From VAXT01 sp963698015 (GTDB taxonomy: Bacteria > Actinomycetota > Thermoleophilia > Gaiellales > Gaiellaceae): 64,000 bases of DNA. Where the stretch lies: positions 372,001 through 436,000 of the forward strand of contig OY969109.1 in assembly GCA_963698015.1 (NCBI GenBank), given 5' to 3'. The notes below the pieces were generated by a model. It was not told where the DNA came from, ran no database searches, and saw only the letters and a program-made list of their open reading frames with translations. Made by a program: the position numbers and the translations under genes. Positions 25,276 through 34,326 of the stretch are shown in pieces; position 1 is the stretch's first letter, and every line of letters starts with the position of its first letter.

Positions 25276-25505
25276 CGAAGGGATCGGCGACAAGACGGCG
25301 CAAGACGGCTTTCTGAGCGGGTTTCGAGAAGGCCGGAACACCTGTCGAAGCCGTTCTCTGACGACCTCTTCTTGACACGGGGCTTAACACAGAACGGCTG
25401 CCCGTAGGCGTCCCCCCGCTACGACCCTTCGGCGCCGTCGTTAATCGTCGTCCCGGTCACTCGCTCGGAGATCGAGAGCACGATCTCATTCGCAGCGGCG
25501 GATCT
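25276..25505. other. Intergenic, no gene recognised
   Basis: 230 bp between the tRNA-Thr fragment and the aldo/keto reductase stop. A short minus-strand open stretch (NEIVLSISERVTGTTINDG) directly follows the reductase, but I cannot assign it. No integrase remnant is seen. Confidence 0.4.
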
Positions 25506-26393
25506 TCACTCATCCGGGATCTCGCGACCGAAGGCCTCAAGGGTGATTGCGTCTGGCTCGGGGCCGCCGCGACGGCCTGTGTCAAGGCCGTCGATTGCGC
25601 TCAACTCGTCGGCGGACAGCTCGAAGTCGAACACGTTGACGTTCTCTGCGATGCGGCTGGGCTTGGTGGACTTCGGAATTACCGAGCGTCCCTGCTGCAG
25701 CCCCCAGCGCAGCATCACTTGGGCTGGGCTCTTGCCGTGCGCGTTGGCGATGTCCCCGATGACCGGGTCGTTGAGGGTGCTGCCATGGCTACCGTCGCGG
25801 TAAAACGTGATGCCGCCGATCGGTGACCAAGCCTGCGTGACGATGCCGTGCTCGGCACCGAAGTCCATCACCTCTCGCTGCGCGAAATAGGGGTGGACCT
25901 CGATCTGGTCGACCGCCGGCACTACTGTGGCGCGGTCGAGAAGCGTCGCGAGGTGCGCGACCATGAAGTTGCTGACCCCGATCGCGCGTACCTTGCCGTC
26001 AGCGAGCAGAGTCTCCAGGGCGCGGTAGGCCTCCAGAGTCCGGTCGAACGCCGACGGGAGCGGCTGGTGCAGGATTAGCAGGTCGATCTGGTCGACCCCG
26101 AGCTTGCGGGCGCTCTTCTCGAAGCCGAGCAGCGTCTCGTCGTATCCGTAGTCGCTGATCCAAATCTTGGTCTCCAGGAAGATCTCCGACCGGTTCAGGG
26201 CCGAGCTGTGCGCGGCCTCGCCCACCTGGCGCTCGTTGCCGTAGGCCGCCGCCGTGTCGATGTGGCGGTAGCCGGAGCCAAGTGCCGCCTGAACGGCGTC
26301 GCGGGTCTCGTCGGGAGGCGTCTGAAAGACGCCGAGACCGAGCGCGGGCATCTCGACGCCGTTGTTGAGCGTGATCGTTTCCATCTCGTCCAT
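25506..26393 (-). CDS. Aldo/keto reductase (AKR5-like, 2,5-diketo-D-gluconate reductase group)
   Basis: 295-aa NADPH-dependent carbonyl reductase with a TIM barrel. Family signature GSGYRHIDTAAAYGNERQVG contains the catalytic Asp and Tyr; the catalytic Lys is in LETKIW and the His in LILHQP. VRAIGVSNF and the NADPH-binding VIPKSTKPSRIAENVNVFDF complete the match. ATG at 26393. The gene lies between a degenerate and an intact copy of tRNA-Thr, so it may have arrived with an integration event there; that is inference from position only. Confidence 0.88.
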   Translation of the reverse strand: MDEMETITLNNGVEMPALGLGVFQTPPDETRDAVQAALGSGYRHIDTAAAYGNERQVGEAAHSSALNRSEIFLETKIWISDYGYDETLLGFEKSARKLGVDQIDLLILHQPLPSAFDRTLEAYRALETLLADGKVRAIGVSNFMVAHLATLLDRATVVPAVDQIEVHPYFAQREVMDFGAEHGIVTQAWSPIGGITFYRDGSHGSTLNDPVIGDIANAHGKSPAQVMLRWGLQQGRSVIPKSTKPSRIAENVNVFDFELSADELSAIDGLDTGRRGGPEPDAITLEAFGREIPDE

Positions 26394-26538
26394 CCGGATT
26401 CAACATGCTGCTACCCCTTGTGTTGTCGCCTTTCCACTAGAAGGCGACAGTCAGCTACTCGAACCGGGGACCTCTGGGTGCGATTCAGGCCGTCGAACGG
26501 CCAACTTGACACATTCGCTTGACACCGGCCCCGCGCCT

Positions 26539-26568
26539 TTGAGCGGACGGCCTGAGAGCGGCTAACCT
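26539..26568 (+). promoter_or_regulatory. Promoter of tRNA-Thr
   Basis: TTGAGC (26539-26544), 18 bp, TAACCT (26563-26568), ten bases before the tRNA. Differs from the TACAAT box used by tRNA-Tyr and the degenerate copy. Confidence 0.4.
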
Positions 26569-26577
26569 AAGCCCGCT

Positions 26578-26650
26578 GCCCTCTTAGCTCAGTTGGTAGA
26601 GCACCTCCATGGTAAGGAGGGGGTCTCCGGTTCGAGTCCGGAAGAGGGCT
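26578..26650 (+). tRNA. tRNA-Thr (GGT)
   Basis: 73 nt. Acceptor GCCCTCT/AGAGGGC, D-arm GCTC/GAGC, anticodon stem CCTCC/GGAGG with loop ATGGTAA (anticodon GGT), T-arm TCCGG-TTCGAGT-CCGGA, discriminator T. CCA is not encoded. Its last 47 bases are repeated exactly at 30187-30233. Confidence 0.95.
26604..26650 (+). repeat. 47-bp direct repeat, left copy (putative attachment site in tRNA-Thr)
   Basis: CCTCCATGGTAAGGAGGGGG through CCGGAAGAGGGCT, from the anticodon stem to the discriminator. Identical to 30187-30233. This extent is typical of attachment sites used by tyrosine recombinases that insert into tRNA genes. Confidence 0.8.
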
Positions 26651-26666
26651 CTGCAACAGTCCCCAG

Positions 26667-29600
26667 CTAGGGGCGCGACGAAGCTCTCTGATTGCCTGCC
26701 GAAGTGCTGCCAGGGACTTCGGAGCGGCTCACGAAACCTGCCGCGCCGGCCTTCCGGTAGAAGGATTCCGCCCCTGCGCGCTGCGCTGCGGCCTCCGCCT
26801 CCCGACCTGCGGTCGCAAACGCCTCGGCGGCCCGTAGTCGCGCATATGCGGCTGCCGCCGGGTGCCCGATCGTCTCGACAATGTCCGCTGCTCGAGCGAG
26901 GTCGCCGTCGCCGATCGCACGAGCCGCGTCGTTCCACGGGCCGTTGATCGGATTCACGTCGACGACCGCGTTGGAGAATTCGCTCTCGCGTCCAAGGTCG
27001 CGAAAGAGCCAGGCGACGTCAACGAGTGTTGGTAATGGCGAGTTCAAAGCTGCCACCATCCCCACGCCGAACGAGGCGATCCCTGACGCGAGCTCGTTGG
27101 CCTCGTCGTGCCTTCCGCCCGCGTGCGCGATAGCCGCGCGGATGCAGTACGCCGATAATTGCGCCTGGAGGTCCGAGGAGCGCGCGAGCGCGACCGCGCG
27201 TTCGCTGTCACGATCGGCCCCGGCCACGTCGCCGCGGGCAAACCGGATCCACGCGCGGTGCGAGAGGACCTGCGGATCGCTGTAGTGGGGCTCGCCGTCC
27301 TGGGCCAGCGCGATTAGCTCGTCCGCGACAGCGATCGCGTCGTCCCACCGGCCGTCGAGGTAGGCCAATTCGACGGCCGTCGAGTGCCCGAAGCGAACCA
27401 GTCGAGCGAGGCCGTACCGCTCGGACTGCTCGAGCTCGTTAGTCCACATGCGCCTCGCGTCGGCGAGCCTCCCGACGCACCAGAACCCGCAGGCGAGATT
27501 CTCGGAGCCAATGCCGGCCGTGTCGAAGTCCCCAGCCGCCTCGGCAATCGAGATGCCCGTTTCGATCTCGTCGAAACCGCGAGTGTCACCGAGACCGTAG
27601 CGTGCTGTCCCTACGACGATGTGAACACGAGCGCGCTGCTCCTCCATCTCGAGCGCCTCGACGAGCGGCAGCGCCTCGGCTCCGACGCGAATCGACTCGT
27701 CGTACCGGGCCGCCAACATCAGGAAGCCGCTTTGGTTCGCCAGCGCTTCGGCCCGAGCCCGAGAGGCGGGCCGGTCGGCTACGGCGTCGAGGGCGACAGC
27801 GATGTACCTGTCCGTCGCGGATCGGTCGCCGGCAAACCATGAGAAGCGCGCGGCAATCGTTGCCGCTTCGGCCTCGCCTTCGGCGTCTCCCGCCGCCCGA
27901 AACCCCTCGAGCGCCTCGTGCAATGGATCCAAACCGGGGCCGTGGAGCGGCAGGAGCGCACGGGCGCGGTGGAGCAAGAGCCGCGGCCGAGCCGAATGGT
28001 CGCGGGGGCAGAGGGCGATCGCGTCGGCGAAAAAGGCGGCGGCGGATTCAAACGCCGACAGCGCCATCGCTCGCTCTCCTGCTGCGCGGAGAGCCTCGCG
28101 CGTGCGCTCCACGAGGCTCGGGTCGTCGTCGATTCCGGCCGCGCGTGCAAGTTGGAGCGCCTGCCCATAGTGGTACGCGAGCAGTTCGGCGTGGTCGTCC
28201 GGGCGTCCGAGGGCTTCGATCCATTCACCGGCGCGACGATGCTTCTGCGCGCGTGCGCTCCGCGGGATCTGGCCGTAAGCGACGTCACGGAGCAGCACGT
28301 GCTGAAAGGAATGCTGCGTGTCCCCGGCGACCGCGGATCGTCGCTCCCGCCGAACGAAGTCCTTTCGTTCAAGGATGCGCAACAGGCGCCCTGACTCTTC
28401 AGTGGGCACGCCGCTTGCCGCTGCGATCGCACCGAGCCAGAAGACCTTCCCATGGACCGAAGCCTCCTGCAAAAGCTCCTTCTCGGCGCGCGGGAGCGCG
28501 TCCAGTCGGGCTGCGATGACGCCCTGCACCGTTTCCGGCACCTCTCCGGTCGTGCCGCGCTCGGTGAGCATGCGGACGTACTGCTCGGCGAACAGCGGGT
28601 TGCCGCCTGCTCGATCGAGCAGCGCACGTTGCTCGTCTGCCAGCTGAAGAGGTTGATCCATCAGAGCCGACACGAGTCGGGCCGTCTGCTCCTCATCGAG
28701 AGGCTGCAGCGAGATCGTGGTCGCATTTGCCTTCCCCCCTCCCCACGCCTGGCGCCGCTCCAACAACTCCGGCCGGGCCGTCCCGACGACCAGGAGCGGA
28801 ACGTCCCGGAGCCAGTCGACGAGGTCGTCGAGGAAATCCAAGAGCCCGTCGTCCGCCCAATGCAGATCTTCGAACACGAGAATGGCGGGCCCGCGCTCAG
28901 CGATCGCTTCGAAGAATCGGCGCCACGCCGCCATCGCGGTACTCGCATCGCGAGCTTGCCTGCCGTCGCCAGTCAACCCCGCAAGAGCGCGTAGCTCTGC
29001 CTCGAGCCAGCGCGCCTCGCTCGCCTCCGGAGCGACCTTCGTCACCGCTTGATGGAGCTTCCGCTCGACCTCATCTGGATGGTCGGTCTCGAGGATGCCC
29101 GCCTCGGCTTTGACGATCTCGCCGAGTGCCCAGAACGTCACGCTCTCGCCGTAGGGGAGACAGCGGCCCTGACGCCAGGTGACCAGCTCGGGCTCATTGT
29201 TGACTGCCCGAAAGAGCTCGCCGACCAGTCGCGACTTGCCGATTCCGGGAACGCCAACGAGCGTAACGAGCTGTGCCGAGCGCTCCTCGCGCACGCGGCC
29301 CAGGATCGAGCCGAGGAGCTCGAGCTCCCGGTCGCGTCCGACCAACGGCGTCGTCGAGCGCTCGGAGACGTCGAGCCCGTACCGCGACACCGGCTCGGCC
29401 GCCTCCCAGACTCGCACCGGCTCTGCCTTGCCCTTCACCTCTATCGAGGGCACGTCGCGATAGCTGATTGCATCGCGCGTCGCTCGATAGGTCGTCTCGC
29501 CGACAAGCACGCCGCCGACCGGCGCAGCCGCCTGCATGCGGGCAGCCGTGTTGATGACGTCCCCGGCAACCATCGCCTCGCCCTCGGCGGGACTCGCACC

Positions 29601-30026
29601 GACATTGACGAGCGCCTCCCCCGTGTTTACCGCGATCCGGACCTGCAGTTCCGGTTGCTCAGCTATCCAATCGCGGATCGCGAGCGCGGCCCGTACCGCG
29701 CGCTCAGGATCGTCTTCATGTGCCACGGGCGCCCCGAAGACGGCCACGACCGCATCGCCGATGAACTTCTCGACGGTGCCTCCGTGGCGCTCGAGATCCG
29801 CGCGCACATGGGCGTGGTACGGGGACAGCACGCCGCGGACGTCCTCCGGATCGAGCTGCTCGGCCTGGGCAGTGAAGCCCACGAGATCCACGAACAGGAC
29901 GGTGACGGTCTTCCGTTCCTCGCCGAGGGAACGCTCTTCGTCAAGGAGCGGGCCGGCGCACTCGTTGCAGAAGCGAGCGCCGTCCGGGTTCTCCTGGCCA
30001 CAACTCGGGCACGTCAGCACGGCCAA
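26667..30026 (-). CDS. Class III adenylate/guanylate cyclase fused to AAA-type ATPase and helical repeats
   Basis: 1119 aa. Order: N-terminal zinc ribbon (CPSCGQENPDGARFCNEC, residues about 5-22); class III nucleotide cyclase domain (about 40-215) with VLFVDLVGFT and FIGDAVVAVFG supplying the two metal Asp residues, and GDVINTAARMQ; a P-loop ATPase (about 230-520) with Walker A GVPGIGKSR and Walker B LVFEDLHWADDG; and a long C-terminal TPR/helical region of about 550 residues. This is the architecture of actinobacterial ATPase-cyclases related to LuxR-type STAND regulators, but without a LuxR helix-turn-helix. TTG start at 30026; a GTG two codons later is equally possible. It fills nearly all the interval between the 47-bp repeats. 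Confidence 0.88.
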   Translation of the reverse strand: MAVLTCPSCGQENPDGARFCNECAGPLLDEERSLGEERKTVTVLFVDLVGFTAQAEQLDPEDVRGVLSPYHAHVRADLERHGGTVEKFIGDAVVAVFGAPVAHEDDPERAVRAALAIRDWIAEQPELQVRIAVNTGEALVNVGASPAEGEAMVAGDVINTAARMQAAAPVGGVLVGETTYRATRDAISYRDVPSIEVKGKAEPVRVWEAAEPVSRYGLDVSERSTTPLVGRDRELELLGSILGRVREERSAQLVTLVGVPGIGKSRLVGELFRAVNNEPELVTWRQGRCLPYGESVTFWALGEIVKAEAGILETDHPDEVERKLHQAVTKVAPEASEARWLEAELRALAGLTGDGRQARDASTAMAAWRRFFEAIAERGPAILVFEDLHWADDGLLDFLDDLVDWLRDVPLLVVGTARPELLERRQAWGGGKANATTISLQPLDEEQTARLVSALMDQPLQLADEQRALLDRAGGNPLFAEQYVRMLTERGTTGEVPETVQGVIAARLDALPRAEKELLQEASVHGKVFWLGAIAAASGVPTEESGRLLRILERKDFVRRERRSAVAGDTQHSFQHVLLRDVAYGQIPRSARAQKHRRAGEWIEALGRPDDHAELLAYHYGQALQLARAAGIDDDPSLVERTREALRAAGERAMALSAFESAAAFFADAIALCPRDHSARPRLLLHRARALLPLHGPGLDPLHEALEGFRAAGDAEGEAEAATIAARFSWFAGDRSATDRYIAVALDAVADRPASRARAEALANQSGFLMLAARYDESIRVGAEALPLVEALEMEEQRARVHIVVGTARYGLGDTRGFDEIETGISIAEAAGDFDTAGIGSENLACGFWCVGRLADARRMWTNELEQSERYGLARLVRFGHSTAVELAYLDGRWDDAIAVADELIALAQDGEPHYSDPQVLSHRAWIRFARGDVAGADRDSERAVALARSSDLQAQLSAYCIRAAIAHAGGRHDEANELASGIASFGVGMVAALNSPLPTLVDVAWLFRDLGRESEFSNAVVDVNPINGPWNDAARAIGDGDLARAADIVETIGHPAAAAYARLRAAEAFATAGREAEAAAQRAGAESFYRKAGAAGFVSRSEVPGSTSAGNQRASSRP

Positions 30027-30338
30027 AGCCTACGACGCCACGAAGGATCCGCACACCGTGATTAGTGGAAAGCGGATGGAACGCAGCGGTGGCGAACGAC
30101 GGCTAACGGTCGCCGCTGCGTCGGGGGTCGTGCCGATCTGTGAGTTGCTTCCGGCGACAAGTGACTACCGCCGGCGAGGCCTCCAGCCTCCATGGTAAGG
30201 AGGGGGTCTCCGGTTCGAGTCCGGAAGAGGGCTTCCCACGAACTTGCCTGCAGGCGTCGATGTTACTGCCCATGCCTGGCGCCGGTATTGCACCAGAGCA
30301 ACATCGGGGTGGGGTGGCTCGATGCCGTTGCCGATCGG
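30027..30338. other. Intergenic with the right attachment-like repeat
   Basis: 312 bp between the cyclase start and the sulfatase stop. Apart from the 47-bp tRNA-derived repeat, no gene, RNA or recombinase remnant is recognised on either strand. Confidence 0.5.
30187..30233 (+). repeat. 47-bp direct repeat, right copy (3' part of tRNA-Thr)
   Basis: Exact copy of 26604-26650 without the 5' half of the tRNA. Flanks differ on both sides, so identity stops sharply. The interval between the copies is about 3.5 kb. Confidence 0.8.
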
Positions 30339-32696
30339 TTACTCGCGTAGCAGCATTGCGGCGGCCTCGCGCTCGAGGTCGATATAGGCCTCGCCGCTGA
30401 CGTCGACGGCGATGCGGAGGATCGTCCCGCCGGTGAACGCCCACGGCTCCTCTCCGGGGTAGTCGCCGGTAACGGGGGCGCCGCCGTCGCGTCCGATGCA
30501 GAGCCCTTCGCCGCCGATGGTGAACTTTCCGGGCTGCGTCTTGATCTGGCTCTCACCGACCTTGGTGTCGCCGTGCCAGAGTGAGAGGAGCCCTGTCGCG
30601 ACGCCGGGCGGGTCTTCTCCGCTCTTGTCGAACGAGGCCGACAGGATCAGCTTCTCGCCGGTGGGAATGTCCTCGGTGGCGACGATCTTCTGCTCGGTCA
30701 TGCCGGCCCAGTTGTAGACGTAGTGGAGCCGGTTGTCCTTCACGTAGAGGGCGTGGCCGCCGAACGGCGAGCCGTGCGCGAAGAGCACCCCCTCGGCGCC
30801 TTTGGCCGGGATGTCGACCAGTGCGCCGATCGCGTAGGAGCGGTTGCGGACGTTCACCGCCTGGGACTCGGGGACCTCGGCCGTGCCCGGGAAATAGACG
30901 TAGCGGTCGCGGGGTGGTGCGAGCACCGGCCGGGGCGTGAGCATGATCTCGAGCGGTGAGCGGTCGTCGAGTGGGAACGCCCCGTTGGCGCCGGCCTCTG
31001 CGAACCAGAGGTTGACGAGCTCGCGGACCTTGTCGGGCTGCTCGGCGGCAAGGTTGCGCAGCTCTGCCCGGTCGACGTCGGTGTGGTACAGCTCCCACTC
31101 GTCGTCGTTGAAGTGTCCCCAGCCGGCGACCGTCGGGTGGTTGGTGATGGCCTTCCAGCCGTCATGCCAGATCGCCCGGGAGCCGAGCATCGAGTAGAAC
31201 TGCGTCGTCCGCGTCGACTCCGCCTTCGCGTCGTCGAAGCTGGAACGCATGCTGAGGCCGTCGAAAGGGCTCTGGACGTGACCCTTGATTGCCTCCGGCG
31301 CCTCGACGCCGAGCACGTCGAGGATCGTGGGGACGATGTCGATCGCGTGGTGGTACTGGTCGCGGATCTCGCCGTTCGACTTCAGTCCCGCCGGCCAGGA
31401 GATGATGCAGGGGTCGCTGGTGCCGCCCTCGAACTCATAGCGCTTCCACATCTTGAACGGTGTGTTGAATGCCATCGCCCAGCCGTTCGGGTAGTGGTTG
31501 TAGGTCCTCGGGCTACCGAGGTCGTCGAGCAGCGGCATGTTGTCTTCGATGTTGTCGGGGATCCCGTTCATAAACTTCATCTCGTTGACCGAGCCGTTGG
31601 GGCCGCCCTCGCCGGAGGCGCCGTTGTCGGAGACGAGGATGACGAGCGTGTTCTCGAGCCAGCCGTACTGCTCGAGGAAGCCGAGCAGGCGCCCGATCTG
31701 GTCGTCGGCGTGCGCCAGGAACCCGGCGTAGACCTCGGCCATACGGCTGAACAGCTTCTTCTCGTCGTCCGAGAGCGAGTCCCATGGTCGAGTGACGTCC
31801 ATCATCGGGAACGGCGTGCCGTCCGGCCCGGTGCGCGTCTCGGGCGTCCCGATCGGGTTGATCGGCGGCAGCTCGGTGTCCTTTGGGACGAGGCCGAGCT
31901 TCCTTTGCTGGGCGAGCGTCTGCTCGCGCAGTGCCTCGTAGCCGATGTCGAAGCGCCCCTTGTACTTGTCGATCCAGTCCTTCGGCGCGTGGTGTGGCGC
32001 GTGGCACGCGCCGGGCGCGTAGTAGAGGAAGAACGGCTTTTCCGGCGCGACCGCCTTCGCGTCCATGATGAACTCGATCGCCTTGTCGGTCAGGTCGACA
32101 GTGAGGTGGTAGCCCTGCTCCGGCGAGCGCGGCTGGTCGACGAGATGGTTGTCGTAGACGAGGTCGGGGTACCACTGGCTCGTTTCGGCGCCGAGGAATC
32201 CGTACCAGCGTTCGAAGCCGCGGCCGGTTGGCCAGTTGCGGCGCGGAGAGGCGAGGTTCATCTCGTCCTCGGGGCAGAGGTGCCATTTGCCGACCATGTA
32301 GGTGTTCCAGCCGAGCTCGCCGAGGATCTCCGGCAGCATCCCGTTCTCGGGCGGGATCGTTCCGCTCGCGTTCGGGAACCCGATCGCCGCCTCGGTGATG
32401 CACGCCATGCTGTTCCGCGTGTGGTTTCTGCCGGTCAGCAGACAGGAGCGGGTCGGCGAGCAGAGTGCGGTCGTGTGCCACTGCGTGTAGCGCACCCCCG
32501 TGGCCGCGAGCTTGTCGATGTGCGGCGTGTCGACCGGCCCGCCATAGCAGCCGAGTGCGGAGAAGCCGACGTCGTCGAGCACGATGTAGACGACGTTCGG
32601 TGCGCCGTCCGGCGCTTTCGGTGGCTCGAATGGCTCCCAGTCGGGCTCGGAGTCCCTGATGTCCACGTTGATCGTGCCCTTGAATGGCTTACTCAT
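30339..32696 (-). CDS. Arylsulfatase, Cys-type formylglycine-dependent
   Basis: 785 aa. Hydrolyses sulfate esters. The modification motif CSPTR (about residue 83) supplies the cysteine that is converted to formylglycine, followed by SCLLTGRNHTRN. Metal-binding Asp pair in VYIVLDDVGFS; VGKWHLCPED and the later VILVSDNGASGEGG complete the site. The length and the C-terminal segment after about residue 560 match the large PF00884 sulfatases of soil bacteria. No signal peptide is visible, so it is probably cytoplasmic. Divergent from a radical-SAM maturase gene, which is the natural activating enzyme for a Cys-type sulfatase. Confidence 0.93.
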   Translation of the reverse strand: MSKPFKGTINVDIRDSEPDWEPFEPPKAPDGAPNVVYIVLDDVGFSALGCYGGPVDTPHIDKLAATGVRYTQWHTTALCSPTRSCLLTGRNHTRNSMACITEAAIGFPNASGTIPPENGMLPEILGELGWNTYMVGKWHLCPEDEMNLASPRRNWPTGRGFERWYGFLGAETSQWYPDLVYDNHLVDQPRSPEQGYHLTVDLTDKAIEFIMDAKAVAPEKPFFLYYAPGACHAPHHAPKDWIDKYKGRFDIGYEALREQTLAQQRKLGLVPKDTELPPINPIGTPETRTGPDGTPFPMMDVTRPWDSLSDDEKKLFSRMAEVYAGFLAHADDQIGRLLGFLEQYGWLENTLVILVSDNGASGEGGPNGSVNEMKFMNGIPDNIEDNMPLLDDLGSPRTYNHYPNGWAMAFNTPFKMWKRYEFEGGTSDPCIISWPAGLKSNGEIRDQYHHAIDIVPTILDVLGVEAPEAIKGHVQSPFDGLSMRSSFDDAKAESTRTTQFYSMLGSRAIWHDGWKAITNHPTVAGWGHFNDDEWELYHTDVDRAELRNLAAEQPDKVRELVNLWFAEAGANGAFPLDDRSPLEIMLTPRPVLAPPRDRYVYFPGTAEVPESQAVNVRNRSYAIGALVDIPAKGAEGVLFAHGSPFGGHALYVKDNRLHYVYNWAGMTEQKIVATEDIPTGEKLILSASFDKSGEDPPGVATGLLSLWHGDTKVGESQIKTQPGKFTIGGEGLCIGRDGGAPVTGDYPGEEPWAFTGGTILRIAVDVSGEAYIDLEREAAAMLLRE

Positions 32697-32824
32697 GATC
32701 GTCTATGCACCGCGAACTGCATGATGACGTAGCCGGGGACGCGGCGCCACGGGACCATCAGCCTCAGCCCGGACCACGGCCGCGCTGCGCGCGTTCGGTA
32801 GGGCGCAACGCTTAGGGTGAGGCA

Positions 32825-34225
32825 ATGAGCCGCGCCGAGACCGCCTGGCCGCCGCCGGCTTTTCACCTGCTCGCCAAGCCCACGGGGGCCGTCTGCAACC
32901 TCGACTGCGCCTACTGCTTCTTCCTCTCGAAGGAGATGCTCTATCCGGGCAGCCGGTTCCGGATGGCCGACGACCTGCTCGAGACGTACATCCGGCAACT
33001 GATCGAGGCACACGCGTCGGTGCCCGAGGTGACGATCGCCTGGCAGGGCGGCGAGCCGACGCTGATGGGCCTCGACTTCTTCCGGCACGCTGTCGAGCTT
33101 GCCGCCCGCCACCTCGCGCCCGGCCAGCGAGCCCTGCACACGATCCAGACGAACGGCACGCTGCTCGACCCAGAATGGGCTGGGTTCTTCGAGGAGCACC
33201 ACTTCCTGGTCGGCATCTCGATCGACGGGCCGCGAGAGCTGCACGACGCCTACCGCGTGAACAAGGGCGGCAAGGGCTCCTTCGACGACGTCATGCGCGG
33301 TCTCGCCCACCTGCGCGAGGCCGATGTCGAATGGAACGCGCTGACGACGATCCACGCCGCGAACGCGCAACACGGCCGCGAGGTTTACTGCTTCCTGCGC
33401 GACGAGTGCGACGCGGAGTTCATCCAGTTCATCCCGATCATCGAGCGGGTGGCCGAAGCAGACGACGACGGGACCGTGCCCTGGACCTCCTGGCGCGACC
33501 GGCCGCTTTACGTCCAGGCCGGCGAGCGGGTCACCCGCCGGTCCGTGACCGGCGAGCAGTACGGACGCTTCCTGATCGACGTCTTCGAGGAGTGGGTGCG
33601 GCGCGACGTCGCGGCCGTCTACGTCCAGATGTTCGATGTCGCGCTCGCGAACTGGCACGGCGAGCCGCCGTCGCTCTGCATCCACTCGGAGACGTGCGGC
33701 TCCGCGCTCGCGCTCGAGCACACCGGCGACCTCTACTCCTGCGACCACTTCGTCGAGCCGGACTACAAGCTCGGCAACATCCGCGAGACGCACATGGTCG
33801 AGCTGATCGGCTCGGCTCAGCAGCGGCAGTTCGGGCTCGACAAGCGCGACTCGCTGCCACAGTTCTGCCTCGAGTGTGACGTCCGGTTCGCGTGCCACGG
33901 CGGCTGTCCTAAGGACCGCTTCATCCAGACGCCCGACGGCGAGCCCGGCCTCAACTACCTCTGTAACGGCTACAAGGCCTTCTTCCACCACGTCGACCGG
34001 CCGATGCGGCTGATGTCGGAGCGGCTCCGTCGCGGCGGGGCGCCAGCCGAGATCATGGCCCACTATGCCGCCGAGGATGCGCAACGCGGCCGCAACGAGC
34101 CGTGCACATGCGGCTCAGGGCACAAGTGGAAGCGATGCCACGGAGCCGACTCAGCGTACGCGCGCCGCCCTGCCGCCGACCTCGACGCGAACGTGGTCGA
34201 GCCCGGGGTTCAAAGCAGCTTCTGA
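32825..34225 (+). CDS. Anaerobic-type sulfatase-maturating radical SAM enzyme with C-terminal SEC-C motif
   Basis: 466 aa. Oxidises the CSPTR cysteine of the neighbouring sulfatase to formylglycine. Radical SAM cluster motif CNLDCAYC (residues about 24-31), then WQGGEPTL, QTNGTLL and GISIDGP. The SPASM-type auxiliary cluster ligands follow: CIHSETCGSALAL, YSCDHFVEP, and CLECDVRFACHGGCPKDRF. The last 50 residues carry an SEC-C zinc motif (EPCTCGSGHKWKRCHG), an uncommon addition to this family. ATG at 32825; 128 bp separates it from the divergent sulfatase, enough for two promoters, though I see no clear boxes. Confidence 0.93.
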   Translation: MSRAETAWPPPAFHLLAKPTGAVCNLDCAYCFFLSKEMLYPGSRFRMADDLLETYIRQLIEAHASVPEVTIAWQGGEPTLMGLDFFRHAVELAARHLAPGQRALHTIQTNGTLLDPEWAGFFEEHHFLVGISIDGPRELHDAYRVNKGGKGSFDDVMRGLAHLREADVEWNALTTIHAANAQHGREVYCFLRDECDAEFIQFIPIIERVAEADDDGTVPWTSWRDRPLYVQAGERVTRRSVTGEQYGRFLIDVFEEWVRRDVAAVYVQMFDVALANWHGEPPSLCIHSETCGSALALEHTGDLYSCDHFVEPDYKLGNIRETHMVELIGSAQQRQFGLDKRDSLPQFCLECDVRFACHGGCPKDRFIQTPDGEPGLNYLCNGYKAFFHHVDRPMRLMSERLRRGGAPAEIMAHYAAEDAQRGRNEPCTCGSGHKWKRCHGADSAYARRPAADLDANVVEPGVQSSF

Positions 34226-34326
34226 CATCACGAGGTCCCGAGCAGGTCGAGGGAAACGAGCATGGCACTCACGCCTGAGCTCCAGCCCTCAACGCGACTG
34301 CGTATTCTGGCCGCCAGGAGATCCTG

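Noticed and set aside
25235..25310. A second functional tRNA-Thr
   Set aside because: Similarity ends in the anticodon arm, and the stem and T-arm cannot form.
26667..30026. LuxR-family transcriptional regulator
   Set aside because: The ATPase and TPR parts resemble LAL-type LuxR proteins, but there is no C-terminal LuxR helix-turn-helix and the N-terminus is a nucleotide cyclase.
32693..34084. Minus-strand open frame opposite the sulfatase maturase
   Set aside because: Low-complexity Val/Asp/Arg composition, while the plus strand carries all radical SAM motifs.
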